A stretch of 64,000 bases of DNA from Pseudomonas tumuqii (GTDB lineage: Bacteria; Pseudomonadota; Gammaproteobacteria; Pseudomonadales; Pseudomonadaceae): contig NZ_JAAOJA010000012.1 of the NCBI RefSeq assembly GCF_013184545.1, positions 62,001 to 126,000 on the forward strand, in the 5' to 3' direction. The first letter of the stretch is position 1. Each line of letters begins with the position of its first letter. This document shows, one piece after another, positions 19,061-28,290 of this stretch. The position numbers were made by a program, and so were the translations under genes. The notes below the pieces were generated by a model. The model saw only the letters and a program-made list of their open reading frames with translations. It had not been told where the DNA came from and searched no databases.

Positions 19061-19725
19061 ACAGCCTCTCCACTGAACCGATAACCCTGGCCGCGCCGGG
19101 TTTCGATGGTTTTCCGGCCGATTTTGCGACGCAAGTGATTGACGTGCACCTCGATGACATTCGAGTCGCGCTCTGTCTCACCGTCATAGAGGTGCTCGGC
19201 CAGGTGGCTTTTCGAGAGGATCTGCCCGGCATGCAGCATGAAATAACGCAGCAGGCGAAACTCCGCGGAGGTCAGGTCTATCTCCTCGCCATTGCGCCTG
19301 ACGCACTGACGGCTTTCGTCCAGCAACAAACCGGCCGCCTGCAATTGCGGCTGATTGGCCAGGCCGTGCGCACGCCGCAGTAATGCCTGAATCCGAAGCT
19401 GCAGCTCTTCCGGGTGAAACGGTTTGCTCAGGTAATCGTCGGCACCGGCTTTCAGGCCCTCGATGCGCTCAGCCCAGGACCCGCGTGCGGTGAGGATCAA
19501 CACCGGGGTTGCCAGGCCACCCGCGCGCCAGTGCTCCAGCACTTGCAAACCGGGCGTGCCGGGCAAGCCGAGGTCGAGAATGATCAGGTCGTAAGGCTCG
19601 CTGGCCCCCTGGTACAGCGCATCGCGGCCATCGGCCAGCCAATCCACCGCATAGCCATGGCGGCTCAGGCCGGCGAGCAGTTCGTCGGCCAGGGGCACAT
19701 GGTCTTCCACTAACAAGAGGCGCAT
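19057..19725 (-). CDS. OmpR-family response regulator
   Basis: This is a 222-residue regulator. The receiver domain has the acidic pocket ED7-8, phospho-acceptor Asp51 in IILDLGLPG, and Lys in YLSKPF. The C-terminal winged helix has RNGEEIDLTSAEFRLL and the recognition region ERDSNVIEVHVNHLRRKIG. It is the third gene of a four-gene operon. Its start codon directly follows the stop of the upstream PepSY gene, and its end overlaps the kinase start. Confidence 0.94.
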   Translation of the reverse strand: MRLLLVEDHVPLADELLAGLSRHGYAVDWLADGRDALYQGASEPYDLIILDLGLPGTPGLQVLEHWRAGGLATPVLILTARGSWAERIEGLKAGADDYLSKPFHPEELQLRIQALLRRAHGLANQPQLQAAGLLLDESRQCVRRNGEEIDLTSAEFRLLRYFMLHAGQILSKSHLAEHLYDGETERDSNVIEVHVNHLRRKIGRKTIETRRGQGYRFSGEAV

Positions 19726-20040
19726 TCAGTCGTCTACCTCGTCCTTCAGGATGCGTCCATCACGAGCGTCCAGCTCCAATTCGCGAACCACGCCTTGTGG
19801 CGTCAGTAACTCGACTTCATAGACCAGGATGTCGTCTTCCTCTTCCAGTTCGGCCTCGAGCAAGGTGGCGCCGGGATAATGCTGCAAGGCCAACCCCAGC
19901 AGTTGCTCGAGGGGTAGAATGTGCCCGGCCTGGCGCAGGCGCAAGGCTTCATCCTGGTCCAGGTCGCGGGCGCTGGCACTGCCGTTCAGCACAAGCAGCA
20001 GCAGGCCGCACAGCGCGCTGTTGCGCAGAGCGGTGTGCAT
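19726..20040 (-). CDS. exported PepSY-domain protein (second copy)
   Basis: This 104-residue product has a signal peptide (MHTALRNSALCGLLLLVLNG, cut near SASA) and one PepSY domain ending in the pattern LELDARDGRILKDEVDD. PepSY domains are small periplasmic modules thought to inhibit proteases or modulate sensors. The start at 20040 shares one base with the stop of the upstream paralogue (TGATG). It is clearly a tandem duplicate of its neighbour: both begin their mature part with RDL-x-x-DEAL. It is likely a regulatory partner of the downstream kinase. Confidence 0.85.
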   Translation of the reverse strand: MHTALRNSALCGLLLLVLNGSASARDLDQDEALRLRQAGHILPLEQLLGLALQHYPGATLLEAELEEEDDILVYEVELLTPQGVVRELELDARDGRILKDEVDD

Positions 20041-20348
20041 CAATCGTCCTGCTGATTCTTGAGAATCTGGCCGTTGTTGGCGTCCAGTTCGATGTCCCAT
20101 TGCACGCCTTGTGCGTCGCGCACTTCGAGCTGGTAGATGTAGCGGCCGTATTCTTCCTCCAGTTCGGTTTCTTCGATCTTGCCACCGGGATGCTGGGCCA
20201 GGGCAGCGGCATTGAGCTTCTCGAACGGCTGGACGGTGCCCGCATCACGCAGTTTCAACGCCTCATCCGGGCCCAGGTCACGCGCTTGGGCGATCCCGGC
20301 AGCGACGCTCAGGGCAGCAGCGCCAAATAGTGCTATCAAGGCTTTCAT
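20040..20348 (-). CDS. exported PepSY-domain protein (first copy)
   Basis: This is the first gene of the PepSY-PepSY-regulator-kinase operon, 102 residues. The signal peptide is MKALIALFGAAALSVAAGIA, with cleavage after AQA. The mature PepSY part ends ELDANNGQILKNQQDD. I chose the ATG at 20348 over an in-frame start seven codons upstream because it begins the signal peptide cleanly. The upstream region (20349-20524) should carry the operon promoter; a 12-base palindrome GCTGAATTCAGC at 20412-20423 is a candidate operator only. Confidence 0.85.
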   Translation of the reverse strand: MKALIALFGAAALSVAAGIAQARDLGPDEALKLRDAGTVQPFEKLNAAALAQHPGGKIEETELEEEYGRYIYQLEVRDAQGVQWDIELDANNGQILKNQQDD

Positions 20349-20524
20349 GGTGAGTCTCCATAAGGGCATGCTTCGATGGGGGTTGAGCTTACTGCGCTGG
20401 ACTTAACTCAAGCTGAATTCAGCCAAATTCGCGACAACCCGTACCGGCATCATTCAGCGGATCAAGTGACTTGGCCTGTCAACCAGGGGCTCTATAATCA
20501 CGACCTGGCGTGACGGAGGCGAGC

Positions 20525-21604
20525 ATGAGTGCGATTCGAATCAACTACCCCGCCCTGACGATCAAGGCCGGCTCACGGGCCTTGGCGCGCATTCGCGAGC
20601 GTGGCTTGCAACCCGCCGACGTGGGCATTCTGCCTGGTGCTGCCGGCGGAGCCAAAGCCCTGGGCATCCAGGGCCTGGATCTGGCCCTGTTCGGTGACTG
20701 GTTGCCACGCGCCCCGCGCGAGCGCTCGTTGATCGGGGCTTCGATCGGCTCCTGGCGTTTCGCCAGTGCCTGTCTGCCGGATGCCGTCGCCGGTATACGC
20801 CGCCTTGGCGAACTCTATACCGGGCAGCGCTTTGCCAAGGGCGTGAGCATGGCCGAGGTCTCGCGCAGTTGCCGGCTGATGCTTGCAGAGCTATTGGCCG
20901 GCCAGGACGCCAAGGTGCTGAGCAACCCGCACTATCGCCTGAATATCGTCGTGGTGAAGAGCCATGGCCTGCTCCGGCATGACCACCGCGGCACGCTGGG
21001 CCTGGGTCTGTCCTCGGTGATCGGCAACAACCTGCTCGGGCGCTCGCGCCTGGCCCGGCACTTCGAGCGCTTGATTCTGCACGATGCGCGCCTGGCTCCA
21101 CCGCTGGCGGAACTGAACGACTTCCCTTCACGCTACCTGGCGCTGGACAGCGCCAACCTGCGCCATGCCCTGCTCGCTTCCGGGTCGATCCCGATGATCA
21201 TGCAAGGGGTGCGCGACATCCCCGGAGCCGGCCCGGGCACCTACCGGGACGGCGGCCTGCTCGATTACCACCTCGACCTGCCCTACAGCGGCGACGACAT
21301 CGTGCTCTATCCGCACTTCACCGACAAAGTCATCCCGGGCTGGTTCGACAAAGGCATGCCCTGGCGCCGGGGCGATGCCGGACGCTTGCAGGATGTACTG
21401 CTGCTGGCGCCCTCGCGTGACTACCTGGCCCGCCTCCCCCACGGCAAACTGCCGGATCGCAAGGACTTCAGCCGTTATCTGGGCGATGACGCCGGCCGCG
21501 AACGCTATTGGCGCAAGGCCATGGACGAAAGCCAGCGACTGGGTGACGAGTTCCTCGAACTGGCGGACAGCGGTCGCTTGGCCGAGCGCATGCTGGCACT
21601 TTGA
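20525..21604 (+). CDS. patatin-like phospholipase
   Basis: This 359-residue cytoplasmic protein has the two hallmark patatin motifs: the nucleophile elbow GASIGSW (Ser within G-x-S-x-G) and the catalytic Asp in YRDGGLLD. The glycine-rich oxyanion part is LPGAAGGAKALGI. It probably hydrolyses acyl esters of lipids. I chose the ATG at 20525 with GGAG upstream; a GTG five codons earlier is possible. It has no signal peptide or membrane helix. Confidence 0.82.
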   Translation: MSAIRINYPALTIKAGSRALARIRERGLQPADVGILPGAAGGAKALGIQGLDLALFGDWLPRAPRERSLIGASIGSWRFASACLPDAVAGIRRLGELYTGQRFAKGVSMAEVSRSCRLMLAELLAGQDAKVLSNPHYRLNIVVVKSHGLLRHDHRGTLGLGLSSVIGNNLLGRSRLARHFERLILHDARLAPPLAELNDFPSRYLALDSANLRHALLASGSIPMIMQGVRDIPGAGPGTYRDGGLLDYHLDLPYSGDDIVLYPHFTDKVIPGWFDKGMPWRRGDAGRLQDVLLLAPSRDYLARLPHGKLPDRKDFSRYLGDDAGRERYWRKAMDESQRLGDEFLELADSGRLAERMLAL

Positions 21605-21674
21605 CCCACGGGGTGATAGCAACGACAATCGCGGGCGGTCAGGTTAATTCGCACTCAACCAGGGAAGGATGTCC

Positions 21675-22550
21675 ATGAAACTCGCGGTCGCCATCATCCA
21701 CGGCATCGGTACCCAACCAGACAGCCGCGACAAGGATGGCCAGCACACCTTTGCCCAAAGCCTGATTGCCAGCCTGCGCCAGCACCTGGGTGCAGAAGCC
21801 GAACAAGTCGCTTTCCAGACTCTGCACTGGGCCAGCGTTCTGGATAAACGCCAACTGGCTTTTCTCGACCAATTGCGTGACCAGCCGATTCGGTGGCGCT
21901 GGCTGCGACGCATCGTCACCCTGTTTCTCGGCGACGCCAGTGGCTATCGCCAGGTCAGCGAGGCCTACGACACCACCTACGAAGAAGTGCATCAATGCCT
22001 GCGCGGCGGCCTCAATGCCCTGCGCGCCAAGGTCGATGCCGATACGCCGCTGGTGGTGCTGGCGCATTCATTGGGCGGGCATATCTTTTCCAACTTCGTC
22101 TGGGATCAGCAGCGCATCAACCAGACCCCGAGCTGCCCGCACGATCCGTTTCTCGCCCTGGAAACCCTCGCCGGCCTGATCACCTTCGGCAGCAACATCC
22201 CCCTGTTCACCTTCGCCTACGACACGGTGGTGCCGATCCGCTTCCCCGGTCATTGCCTGCGCCAGCCGGTGCGTGAACAGGCCCGCTGGCTCAACCTCTA
22301 TGCGCCCGCCGACGTCCTTGGCTATCCCCTGCGCGCCGTACCCGCCTATGCCGCGGTGGTCGCCGAAGACCGCGCCATGCCGGTCGGCCCCTGGTACAAA
22401 CGCCATACGCCGTTAAGCCATCTGGCCTACTGGGACGACCGTCGTTTCCAGAATTACGTCGCGCATTATCTGCGGCATATGTTGACGGCCTGCCGGCTCG
22501 AGGCAGATCGGGGCCAAGCGGACGTGGCAAGAGTCGCGAGCGGCACCTGA
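21675..22550 (+). CDS. alpha/beta-hydrolase-fold protein, substrate unknown
   Basis: This protein of about 291 residues begins with KLAVAIIHGIGTQ, the oxyanion-hole HG motif. It has a nucleophile elbow in LAHSLGGHIFSNF (G/A-H-S-L-G) around residue 120 and a plausible C-terminal His in YKRHTPLSHLAYW. Two ATGs lie six bases apart; the ribosome site AGGGAAGG touches the first, so the second (21675) has better spacing. It has no signal peptide. The substrate is unknown, and the neighbouring patatin is a separate lipase-type enzyme. Confidence 0.72.
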   Translation: MKLAVAIIHGIGTQPDSRDKDGQHTFAQSLIASLRQHLGAEAEQVAFQTLHWASVLDKRQLAFLDQLRDQPIRWRWLRRIVTLFLGDASGYRQVSEAYDTTYEEVHQCLRGGLNALRAKVDADTPLVVLAHSLGGHIFSNFVWDQQRINQTPSCPHDPFLALETLAGLITFGSNIPLFTFAYDTVVPIRFPGHCLRQPVREQARWLNLYAPADVLGYPLRAVPAYAAVVAEDRAMPVGPWYKRHTPLSHLAYWDDRRFQNYVAHYLRHMLTACRLEADRGQADVARVASGT

Positions 22551-22712
22551 CGTTGGCGACACGCACCTACGCTTCTTCGCCAAAATGCACATTTTTCGAA
22601 CATTAATGTGACTTAACGGTCAACTCATATCATCAACACTATGACTGGCCAGCGAGCGACCCACGCCGCAGACCCTTGAGACTTTTGGGATTACCTCGGA
22701 GAAACCGACCCC

Positions 22713-22982
22713 ATGAACGCCCCGCTGCGTTTTAACGAAGCACTGCTGATCGCCGATCGCGCCTTTCAACCTTTCCAGTGTGTCGCCTGGGCTCCGCAAG
22801 ACGGCAGCGGCGAACTCAGCCTGACGGTCATCGACCGCACCAGCACCCGCCTACTGGGCCGCACCCAGCTGTCGAGCAGCATCTATAGCGACCCGGTACA
22901 GCTAGCCAACGTGCTGAACAAGTCCCGCGCCGAATTGAGCCAGCAGGGTTACGACCTGGCTCCCTGGAGCATGCCGGAGTAA
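22713..22982 (+). CDS. conserved hypothetical protein, small
   Basis: This is an 89-residue soluble protein, beginning MNAPLRFNEALLIADRAFQP and ending in LAPWSMPE. A GGAG sits about 14 bases upstream of the ATG. It has no signal peptide, helix span or known motif, but its codon use matches its neighbours. The function is unknown. Downstream, 22983-23157 holds no recognisable feature beyond the promoter of the next gene. Confidence 0.6.
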   Translation: MNAPLRFNEALLIADRAFQPFQCVAWAPQDGSGELSLTVIDRTSTRLLGRTQLSSSIYSDPVQLANVLNKSRAELSQQGYDLAPWSMPE

Positions 22983-23157
22983 TTCTCAGGCTGTTGCGAG
23001 CACCGTGAAGCTGCGCACGCAGCCAAATAACGGTGCTCTACCCCTGACCTGGTCCGATCTGCGGCGGGCCAAACTGGCAATATCTGTGGGCCTATTGTCC
23101 TTGTTGCCACCCTTTCGCTGAGCCAGACTGCATCCATCGCTCATCGAGACCGCCCCC

Positions 23158-24153
23158 ATGGATGCGCTGAAAACCATTGCCTGCCTGCTCTATCCGAATG
23201 TGATGAGCCTGGATGTGACCGGCCCGTTGCAGGTGTTTGCCTCGGCCAATGTCGAGCGCCAACGCCAGGGTTTGCCGGCGTTCTATCGTCTTGTCGTGCT
23301 TGGCCAACAGGCCGGCGCTATCGCCACTTCGGCCGGCTTCCAACTGGTGGCCGAACAGGCCTGGCGCGACATCGACGCCGCACAGCTCGACACCCTGCTG
23401 ATTCCTGGCGGCCTGGGCGAACAGGCCCAATGCCAGAACCAGGAACTGCTGAGCTGGCTGCGTGCCGCCGAACCGCAGGTGCGCCGCCTGGGCTCGGTCT
23501 GTTCCGGCGCACTGATCCTTGCCGCCGCCGGCCTGCTCGATGGTCGCCGTGCGACTACCCACTGGGCCGATGCGGACAACCTGCGCCAGGATTATCCGGA
23601 CGTCGAGGTCCTCGCGAACTGCTTGCACACCTATGACCCGCAGGATCTGCACGGCAATGGCCATGTCTTTACCTCGGCGGGCGTAACCGCGGGTATCGAC
23701 CTGGCCCTGGCCCTGGTCGAAGCCGATCTCGGGCGCGTCACCGCACTGGCGGTGGCGCGGCGCCTGGTGATGTTCCTGCGCAGGCCGGGTGGGCAAGCCC
23801 AGTTCAGCGCCCTGCTCACGCCCGAGCCAAGCCGCGTGCCGCGTCTGGCCGCTTTGCTGGAATGGATTCCTGCGCACCTGAGTGACGACCTGTCGCTGGA
23901 GGCGCTGGCCGCCCAGGCGCACATGACGCCACGCACGCTGTCGCGGGTGTTCGTCCAGGAACTGGGCATGGGACCGGGGCGCTATGTCGAACGCATTCGT
24001 CTGGAAGCGGCACGCAATCTACTGCAAGACGCTCAGGCGTCGATCAGTACGGTGGCGCGCCTGACCGGTTTCGGTCACCCGGAAAACCTGCGCCGCACCT
24101 TCCACAAGCACCTGTCCGTCAGCCCGCAGGAATACGCCGAGCGCTTCGCCTGA
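23158..24153 (+). CDS. GlxA family transcriptional regulator (DJ-1/PfpI plus AraC HTH)
   Basis: This 331-residue protein has an N-terminal DJ-1/PfpI (amidotransferase-like) domain. In it, the nucleophile-elbow position reads GSVCSGALILAAAGLL, followed by RRATTHW. The C-terminal AraC-type double helix-turn-helix has MTPRTLSRVFVQELGM and ISTVARLTGFGHPENLRR. Members of this group, such as GbdR, CdhR and ArgR, sense small metabolites and activate catabolic genes. No catabolic operon adjoins it, so the regulon is unknown. Confidence 0.9.
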   Translation: MDALKTIACLLYPNVMSLDVTGPLQVFASANVERQRQGLPAFYRLVVLGQQAGAIATSAGFQLVAEQAWRDIDAAQLDTLLIPGGLGEQAQCQNQELLSWLRAAEPQVRRLGSVCSGALILAAAGLLDGRRATTHWADADNLRQDYPDVEVLANCLHTYDPQDLHGNGHVFTSAGVTAGIDLALALVEADLGRVTALAVARRLVMFLRRPGGQAQFSALLTPEPSRVPRLAALLEWIPAHLSDDLSLEALAAQAHMTPRTLSRVFVQELGMGPGRYVERIRLEAARNLLQDAQASISTVARLTGFGHPENLRRTFHKHLSVSPQEYAERFA

Positions 24154-24181
24154 AGCCGAATCATTCAAGCAGGAGTCAAGC

Positions 24182-24454
24182 ATGCTGCAACTGCGCCCCA
24201 ACTGTGAATGCTGCGACCGTGATCTGCCCGCCGACTCGGCTGAGGCACTGATCTGTTCATTCGAGTGCACCTTCTGCCGTGACTGTGCCGATCAGCGCCT
24301 GCAAGGCACATGCCCTAACTGTGGCGGCGAACTGTTGCCCAGACCGCGGCGTCCGGCGGACAAACTGCAGCGCTATCCCGCATCCCGCGAACGCATTCAT
24401 GTCCCTGGCGGTTGTCCGCAAACAGTCGAGTCCCGAGGAGAGTCCAATGCTTGA
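24182..24454 (+). CDS. DUF1272 zinc-ribbon-like protein
   Basis: This 90-residue protein is of the DUF1272 family. Cysteine pairs suited to zinc binding are visible: CECCDRDL, CSFECTFCRDC and CPNCGGELLPRP. The arginine/proline-rich tail is typical of the family, which is found beside varied genes and has no known role. It overlaps the start of the HPP gene by eight bases, so the two are probably co-translated. Confidence 0.8.
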   Translation: MLQLRPNCECCDRDLPADSAEALICSFECTFCRDCADQRLQGTCPNCGGELLPRPRRPADKLQRYPASRERIHVPGGCPQTVESRGESNA

Positions 24455-24956
24455 TCTACTGCGCAAAATGCAAGGTGACGCCGTCGCCATGCCACCTCGC
24501 CCTCCGTTGAAACAGGTGTCCATCGCCTGGCTCGGTGGCGTGCTGGCCATCGCCTGTATCGCCAGTGCCAATGACCTGCTCTCGATGACCCTGATCCTCG
24601 GCTCCTTCGGCGCCTCCTGCGTGATGGTCTTCGGCTTTCCCGACCTGCCGTTCTCGCAACCCAGGAATGTACTTGGCGGACACCTGCTCAGTTCATTCAT
24701 CGGGCTGGCCTTTCTCCAGCTCTGCGGACCGCACTGGTGGTCCCTGGCTTTGGCCGTGGGCACTGCCATCGCATTGATGATGCTCAGCCGTACGGTGCAT
24801 CCGCCGGCCGGCTCGAACCCGGTGATCATCTTTCTCGCCCAGCCGGGTTGGGGTTTTCTGCTCTTCCCCACCCTGATCGGCGCCCTGCTCCTGATACTGG
24901 TCGCGCTGCTGTACAACAACGCCACCCGTGCCAGTCGCTACCCCAAGTATTGGTAA
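24447..24956 (+). CDS. HPP family membrane protein
   Basis: This is a 169-residue inner-membrane protein with four to five predicted helices. The family name motif HPPAG occurs in RTVHPPAGSNPVIIF, and GSFGASCVMVFGFPDLPFSQ is also conserved. HPP proteins include nitrite-transport proteins in plants and cyanobacteria, but the bacterial role is unsettled. I chose the ATG at 24447 (CGAGGAG upstream), which overlaps the DUF1272 stop. The open frame further upstream is the shadow of that gene. Confidence 0.82.
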   Translation: MLDLLRKMQGDAVAMPPRPPLKQVSIAWLGGVLAIACIASANDLLSMTLILGSFGASCVMVFGFPDLPFSQPRNVLGGHLLSSFIGLAFLQLCGPHWWSLALAVGTAIALMMLSRTVHPPAGSNPVIIFLAQPGWGFLLFPTLIGALLLILVALLYNNATRASRYPKYW

Positions 24957-24975
24957 GCCCATCGAGGATGCCCGC

Positions 24976-26151
24976 ATGCTGCTGTTGCGCAATAAGTCGA
25001 TCGCCCTGCTGTTCACCGGCCAAGCGCTGTACTGGGGTTGCAACATGATCGGCATCACCCTCACCTCGCTGGTGGGGCTGCAACTGGCGCCATTGAACAT
25101 ATTGGCGACCTTGCCCCTGGCGTTACTGGTGCTGGGGAACCTGCTGACCGTGCAGCCCTTGTCGCTGTTCATGCAGCGCCACGGTCGCCGGCCCGGGCTG
25201 ATGCTGGGCGCCAGCTGCGGCATTGTCGGCGGCCTGCTCGGTGCGCTGGGGGTGTGGCTCGGCGACTTCGGCCTGTTCTGCCTGGCCGCCTTGCCGCTGG
25301 GGGCTTACCAGGCCTCGGCGATGTACTACCGCTTCGCCGCACTGGAGGCCGTGGACAGTACCCAGCAAGGTCGGGCCAGTGCCTATGTGATCGGCGGCGG
25401 TGTAGCCGCGGCATTGATCGCACCCAGCCTGGCGCTGTGGTCGCAGAACGCGCTGGGCACACCTTTTGTCGGTGCCTATCTGATGATGGCGCTTTTGGCT
25501 TTAGGTGGCGTGCTGCTGATGGCGCAACTGCGCGAGGGCGCCGCACCGGTGCCGAGCAAAGGCGGTCTGGCGGCACTGCGCGAGCTGCTGGGTCGCCCGC
25601 AGATCCGTGCGGCCGTCGCCACCACCGCGGTCGGCCACGGCCTGATGATCATGATCATGACCTCCACCCCCCTGGCCATGCAGTTTTGCGGTCTGTCGCT
25701 GGCGAACAGTTCCCAAGTCATTCAATGGCACATGCTCGGCATGTTCCTACCGGCGTTTGTCGCCGGCCAGTTGGTGGACAAACTCGGCAGCGTCAAGGTC
25801 GCGGTATTGGGCAGTCTGATTTTGTTGATCAGCGCCAGCATTGCCTTGAGCGGCCTGGCCCAGGCGCACTTCCTGATCAGCTCTTTTCTGCTCGGCCTGG
25901 GCTGGAACCTGATGCTGATCGCCGGCACCACCCTGCTTGCCAGCGGCCACAGCGCAGCCGAACGGGGCAATGCGCAAGGGCTGATGGAATTGAGCAACGG
26001 CTCGGTAGCGGCGGGCGCCTCCTTCGCCTCCGGCGCCTTGATCAGCAGCTTTGGTTGGGGCGCGGTGAACATCGGCACCTTGCCCCTGGTAGCCATCGCC
26101 TTGCTGATGCTGTTGCCGGTACGCAACAAGGCAGTTGCCCGCCACTCTTGA
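24976..26151 (+). CDS. MFS transporter
   Basis: This 391-residue major-facilitator protein has about 12 helices. The loop between helices 2 and 3 reads FMQRHGRRPGLMLG, the usual MFS motif position, and the second half has GQLVDKLGSVKVAVLG at the equivalent place. I chose the ATG at 24976 because the product then starts with the short cytoplasmic tail MLLLRNKSIALLFTGQALYW. It follows the HPP gene by 19 bases and is probably co-transcribed with it. The substrate is unknown. Confidence 0.85.
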   Translation: MLLLRNKSIALLFTGQALYWGCNMIGITLTSLVGLQLAPLNILATLPLALLVLGNLLTVQPLSLFMQRHGRRPGLMLGASCGIVGGLLGALGVWLGDFGLFCLAALPLGAYQASAMYYRFAALEAVDSTQQGRASAYVIGGGVAAALIAPSLALWSQNALGTPFVGAYLMMALLALGGVLLMAQLREGAAPVPSKGGLAALRELLGRPQIRAAVATTAVGHGLMIMIMTSTPLAMQFCGLSLANSSQVIQWHMLGMFLPAFVAGQLVDKLGSVKVAVLGSLILLISASIALSGLAQAHFLISSFLLGLGWNLMLIAGTTLLASGHSAAERGNAQGLMELSNGSVAAGASFASGALISSFGWGAVNIGTLPLVAIALLMLLPVRNKAVARHS

Positions 26152-26184
26152 TTCGCTCACCGGCCAGCGACGCCAGGCACAGCC

Positions 26185-27141
26185 TCAGGCATGGTAACGA
26201 TTGACCTGGTTGCGCCCGCCTTCCTTGGAAACATACAACGCCTGGTCGGCACGCTCGATCAGCTGCTGATAGTTCTCGATGGGATCGCTCAGGTCAGCCA
26301 CTCCCAGGCTGATGGTGAACGGGATGGTCTGCCCCTCATAGGTGACCCGCAAGGATTCGATACGCTGGCGCAGGCGTTCGGCAAACAGCATGGCACCGGC
26401 ACTGTCGGCATCCGGCAACAGGACCACGAACTCCTCGCCGCCATAGCGCCCGGCATAATCGGTGTCGCGCACCTGCTCGCGCATCACCTCGGCGACGGCC
26501 TGAATCACCTTGTCCCCGGCCGGGTGACCATAGGTGTCGTTGACCTTCTTGAAATGATCGATATCGAACATCACCAGCGCGGCCTTGCTCTGATAACGCC
26601 GGTGCCGGGCAAACTCGTGCTGCAGGCACTCTTCCCAGTAGCCGCGGTTGTTCAGGCCGGTCAGGCGATCGGTGCGCGAGAGTTGTTGCAACTGCAGGTT
26701 AGCCGCCTGCAATTGCTGCTTGTTGGTCGCCACACTGGTTACGTCGTAAATGATCAGGCAGATATGCTCGATGCTGGTATTGGTGGCCTGCAACGGCAGA
26801 ATGGTGGTGTTCTGAAACATGAACTCCTCCTGCCCGGTGATTGGCTGGTAGTTCTTGAACTTCACCAGGTAGGGTCGCTGCTCCCAGATGGTGAAAGCCG
26901 GCGTGCCCAGCGTCACCACGCCTTCGACCTTGTGGCGGAACCAGTTCTCCTCGATTTCGGGAAACAGGCTGAACAATGACTGCTGATGAACCTCGTGGGG
27001 CTGCAGGCCCGAGCGGTTCTCCATGAAGGTATTCCAGACGTGTATGCGGTATTCGCGATCCAGCACCACGACACCGACATCGATACTCTGCACCACGGCC
27101 AGCAGCCAGTGAAACTCGTTGAGATCCGGGTTTTCGTTCAT
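26185..27141 (-). CDS. PAS-GGDEF diguanylate cyclase
   Basis: This 318-residue cytoplasmic enzyme makes c-di-GMP. A PAS domain (about residues 10-135) begins AVVQSIDVGVVVLDREYRIH. A short coiled linker of glutamines and leucines follows, then a GGDEF domain with active site GGEEF at 234-238. The inhibitory I-site RDTD lies at 225-228, five residues before it, so product inhibition is expected. It has no transmembrane segment. It follows the receiver gene with a two-base gap and is evidently its partner. Confidence 0.93.
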   Translation of the reverse strand: MNENPDLNEFHWLLAVVQSIDVGVVVLDREYRIHVWNTFMENRSGLQPHEVHQQSLFSLFPEIEENWFRHKVEGVVTLGTPAFTIWEQRPYLVKFKNYQPITGQEEFMFQNTTILPLQATNTSIEHICLIIYDVTSVATNKQQLQAANLQLQQLSRTDRLTGLNNRGYWEECLQHEFARHRRYQSKAALVMFDIDHFKKVNDTYGHPAGDKVIQAVAEVMREQVRDTDYAGRYGGEEFVVLLPDADSAGAMLFAERLRQRIESLRVTYEGQTIPFTISLGVADLSDPIENYQQLIERADQALYVSKEGGRNQVNRYHA

Positions 27142-27143
27142 GT

Positions 27144-28148
27144 TCAGTTCATCAGGTAGGCAAGCTTGTTGGAAAGCAGCGCCACCGAGTCTTCAGTGAA
27201 CAGCAGCAGCAGGTCGAAATGGATATGGTGGCCTTCGATGCTGTAACTGATTTCCACCGCCAGGGTGGTTTTCCAGCGCGGGCGGTTGAGCTTGATCAGC
27301 TCCTCGATGGAGGCATGCTCGCCCAACACGATGGGGTGGCTTTGGGAAAACTGCACATCGATCTGCCCGGCAATGCCGTTCAGGCAGGCGCCAATCAAGA
27401 CGGTGGACAGATCCAGGAGCATTTCTATTTCGGAATAGTCGGAGGAAAAACCGCTCATCAAGCGGGCCATGTCGCCCACTTCCGAGTCGTGGAAGATCAG
27501 CAGCGCCTCGCCGGCAATGCCACTGCCGATAAACCCCTGGCATACGGCGGTAAGCCCTTCACCACGCTGGGCATCGGCCAGGGCCATGTGCAACTCGCCG
27601 ACCTCGAACAGGCTGACATTCGGCACCGGCAATTGCACGAACACGCCCAGCAGCTTGGCCAGCAAGGCCGCAGCGCGGCCCATGGCGACGTTGACCACCT
27701 CGCGGAAGGCATCGAAAAAATTGATGGCGGACTCATCGTCGACCGTGCGCACCGCCAGTTCACTCGCACTGTTAGCGAGCAACCCCAGGCGGTCGAGGGT
27801 TTGCCGGAGCAGCTCTGGATCGGCCGGCTTTTGCACGAAGGCCAGCGCCCCAAGCGCCATGACCCGCTGCAACGCCTGCTCCTGAACATCGCCCGACACC
27901 ACAATGACCTTGCAGGACAGGCCTTCGCTCTGCAGGGCAGTCAATACCTGATAGCCATCCATCTCGGGCATGGTCAGGTCGAGCAGCATCACATCGGTCT
28001 GCCCCTGCCGCAGAATCGCCATGGCCTCCATGCCGTTGCCTGCCTGCGTGATGGCGACAGGCCAGTCGGCAGGCAGTGCGCGCAGCAATTGCTTGCGCGC
28101 CATGCTGGAGTCGTCACAGATAAGCAGAGTACTGACGGTCATGCGCAT
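27144..28148 (-). CDS. response regulator with C-terminal CheC/CheX-like domain
   Basis: This is a protein of about 335 residues. The N-terminal receiver has the acidic pair in LLICDDSSM and phospho-acceptor Asp in VMLLDLTMPEMDGYQVL (about residue 55). The C-terminal part resembles the CheC phosphatase fold (FRE-VNVAMGRAAALLAKLL, and IEMLLDLSTVLIGACLNGIA with its E-x2-N-like helices). It may dephosphorylate its own or another receiver and control the downstream cyclase. Three nearly adjacent starts exist (GTG 28151, ATG 28148, ATG 28142), and I took the middle one without strong evidence. Confidence 0.85.
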   Translation of the reverse strand: MRMTVSTLLICDDSSMARKQLLRALPADWPVAITQAGNGMEAMAILRQGQTDVMLLDLTMPEMDGYQVLTALQSEGLSCKVIVVSGDVQEQALQRVMALGALAFVQKPADPELLRQTLDRLGLLANSASELAVRTVDDESAINFFDAFREVVNVAMGRAAALLAKLLGVFVQLPVPNVSLFEVGELHMALADAQRGEGLTAVCQGFIGSGIAGEALLIFHDSEVGDMARLMSGFSSDYSEIEMLLDLSTVLIGACLNGIAGQIDVQFSQSHPIVLGEHASIEELIKLNRPRWKTTLAVEISYSIEGHHIHFDLLLLFTEDSVALLSNKLAYLMN

Positions 28149-28290
28149 CACTTTTTATAGTTGTCTGCCGGCCGGGATCCCGGCAGATCAGCTGTATCTG
28201 GTATCAATCGGTTATCTGGCTGGCATTTCACCTTATCGATAGACAGCAGTTTTACGGCAAAACACCAGCCAATGGTTGAAAGATAGAAAC

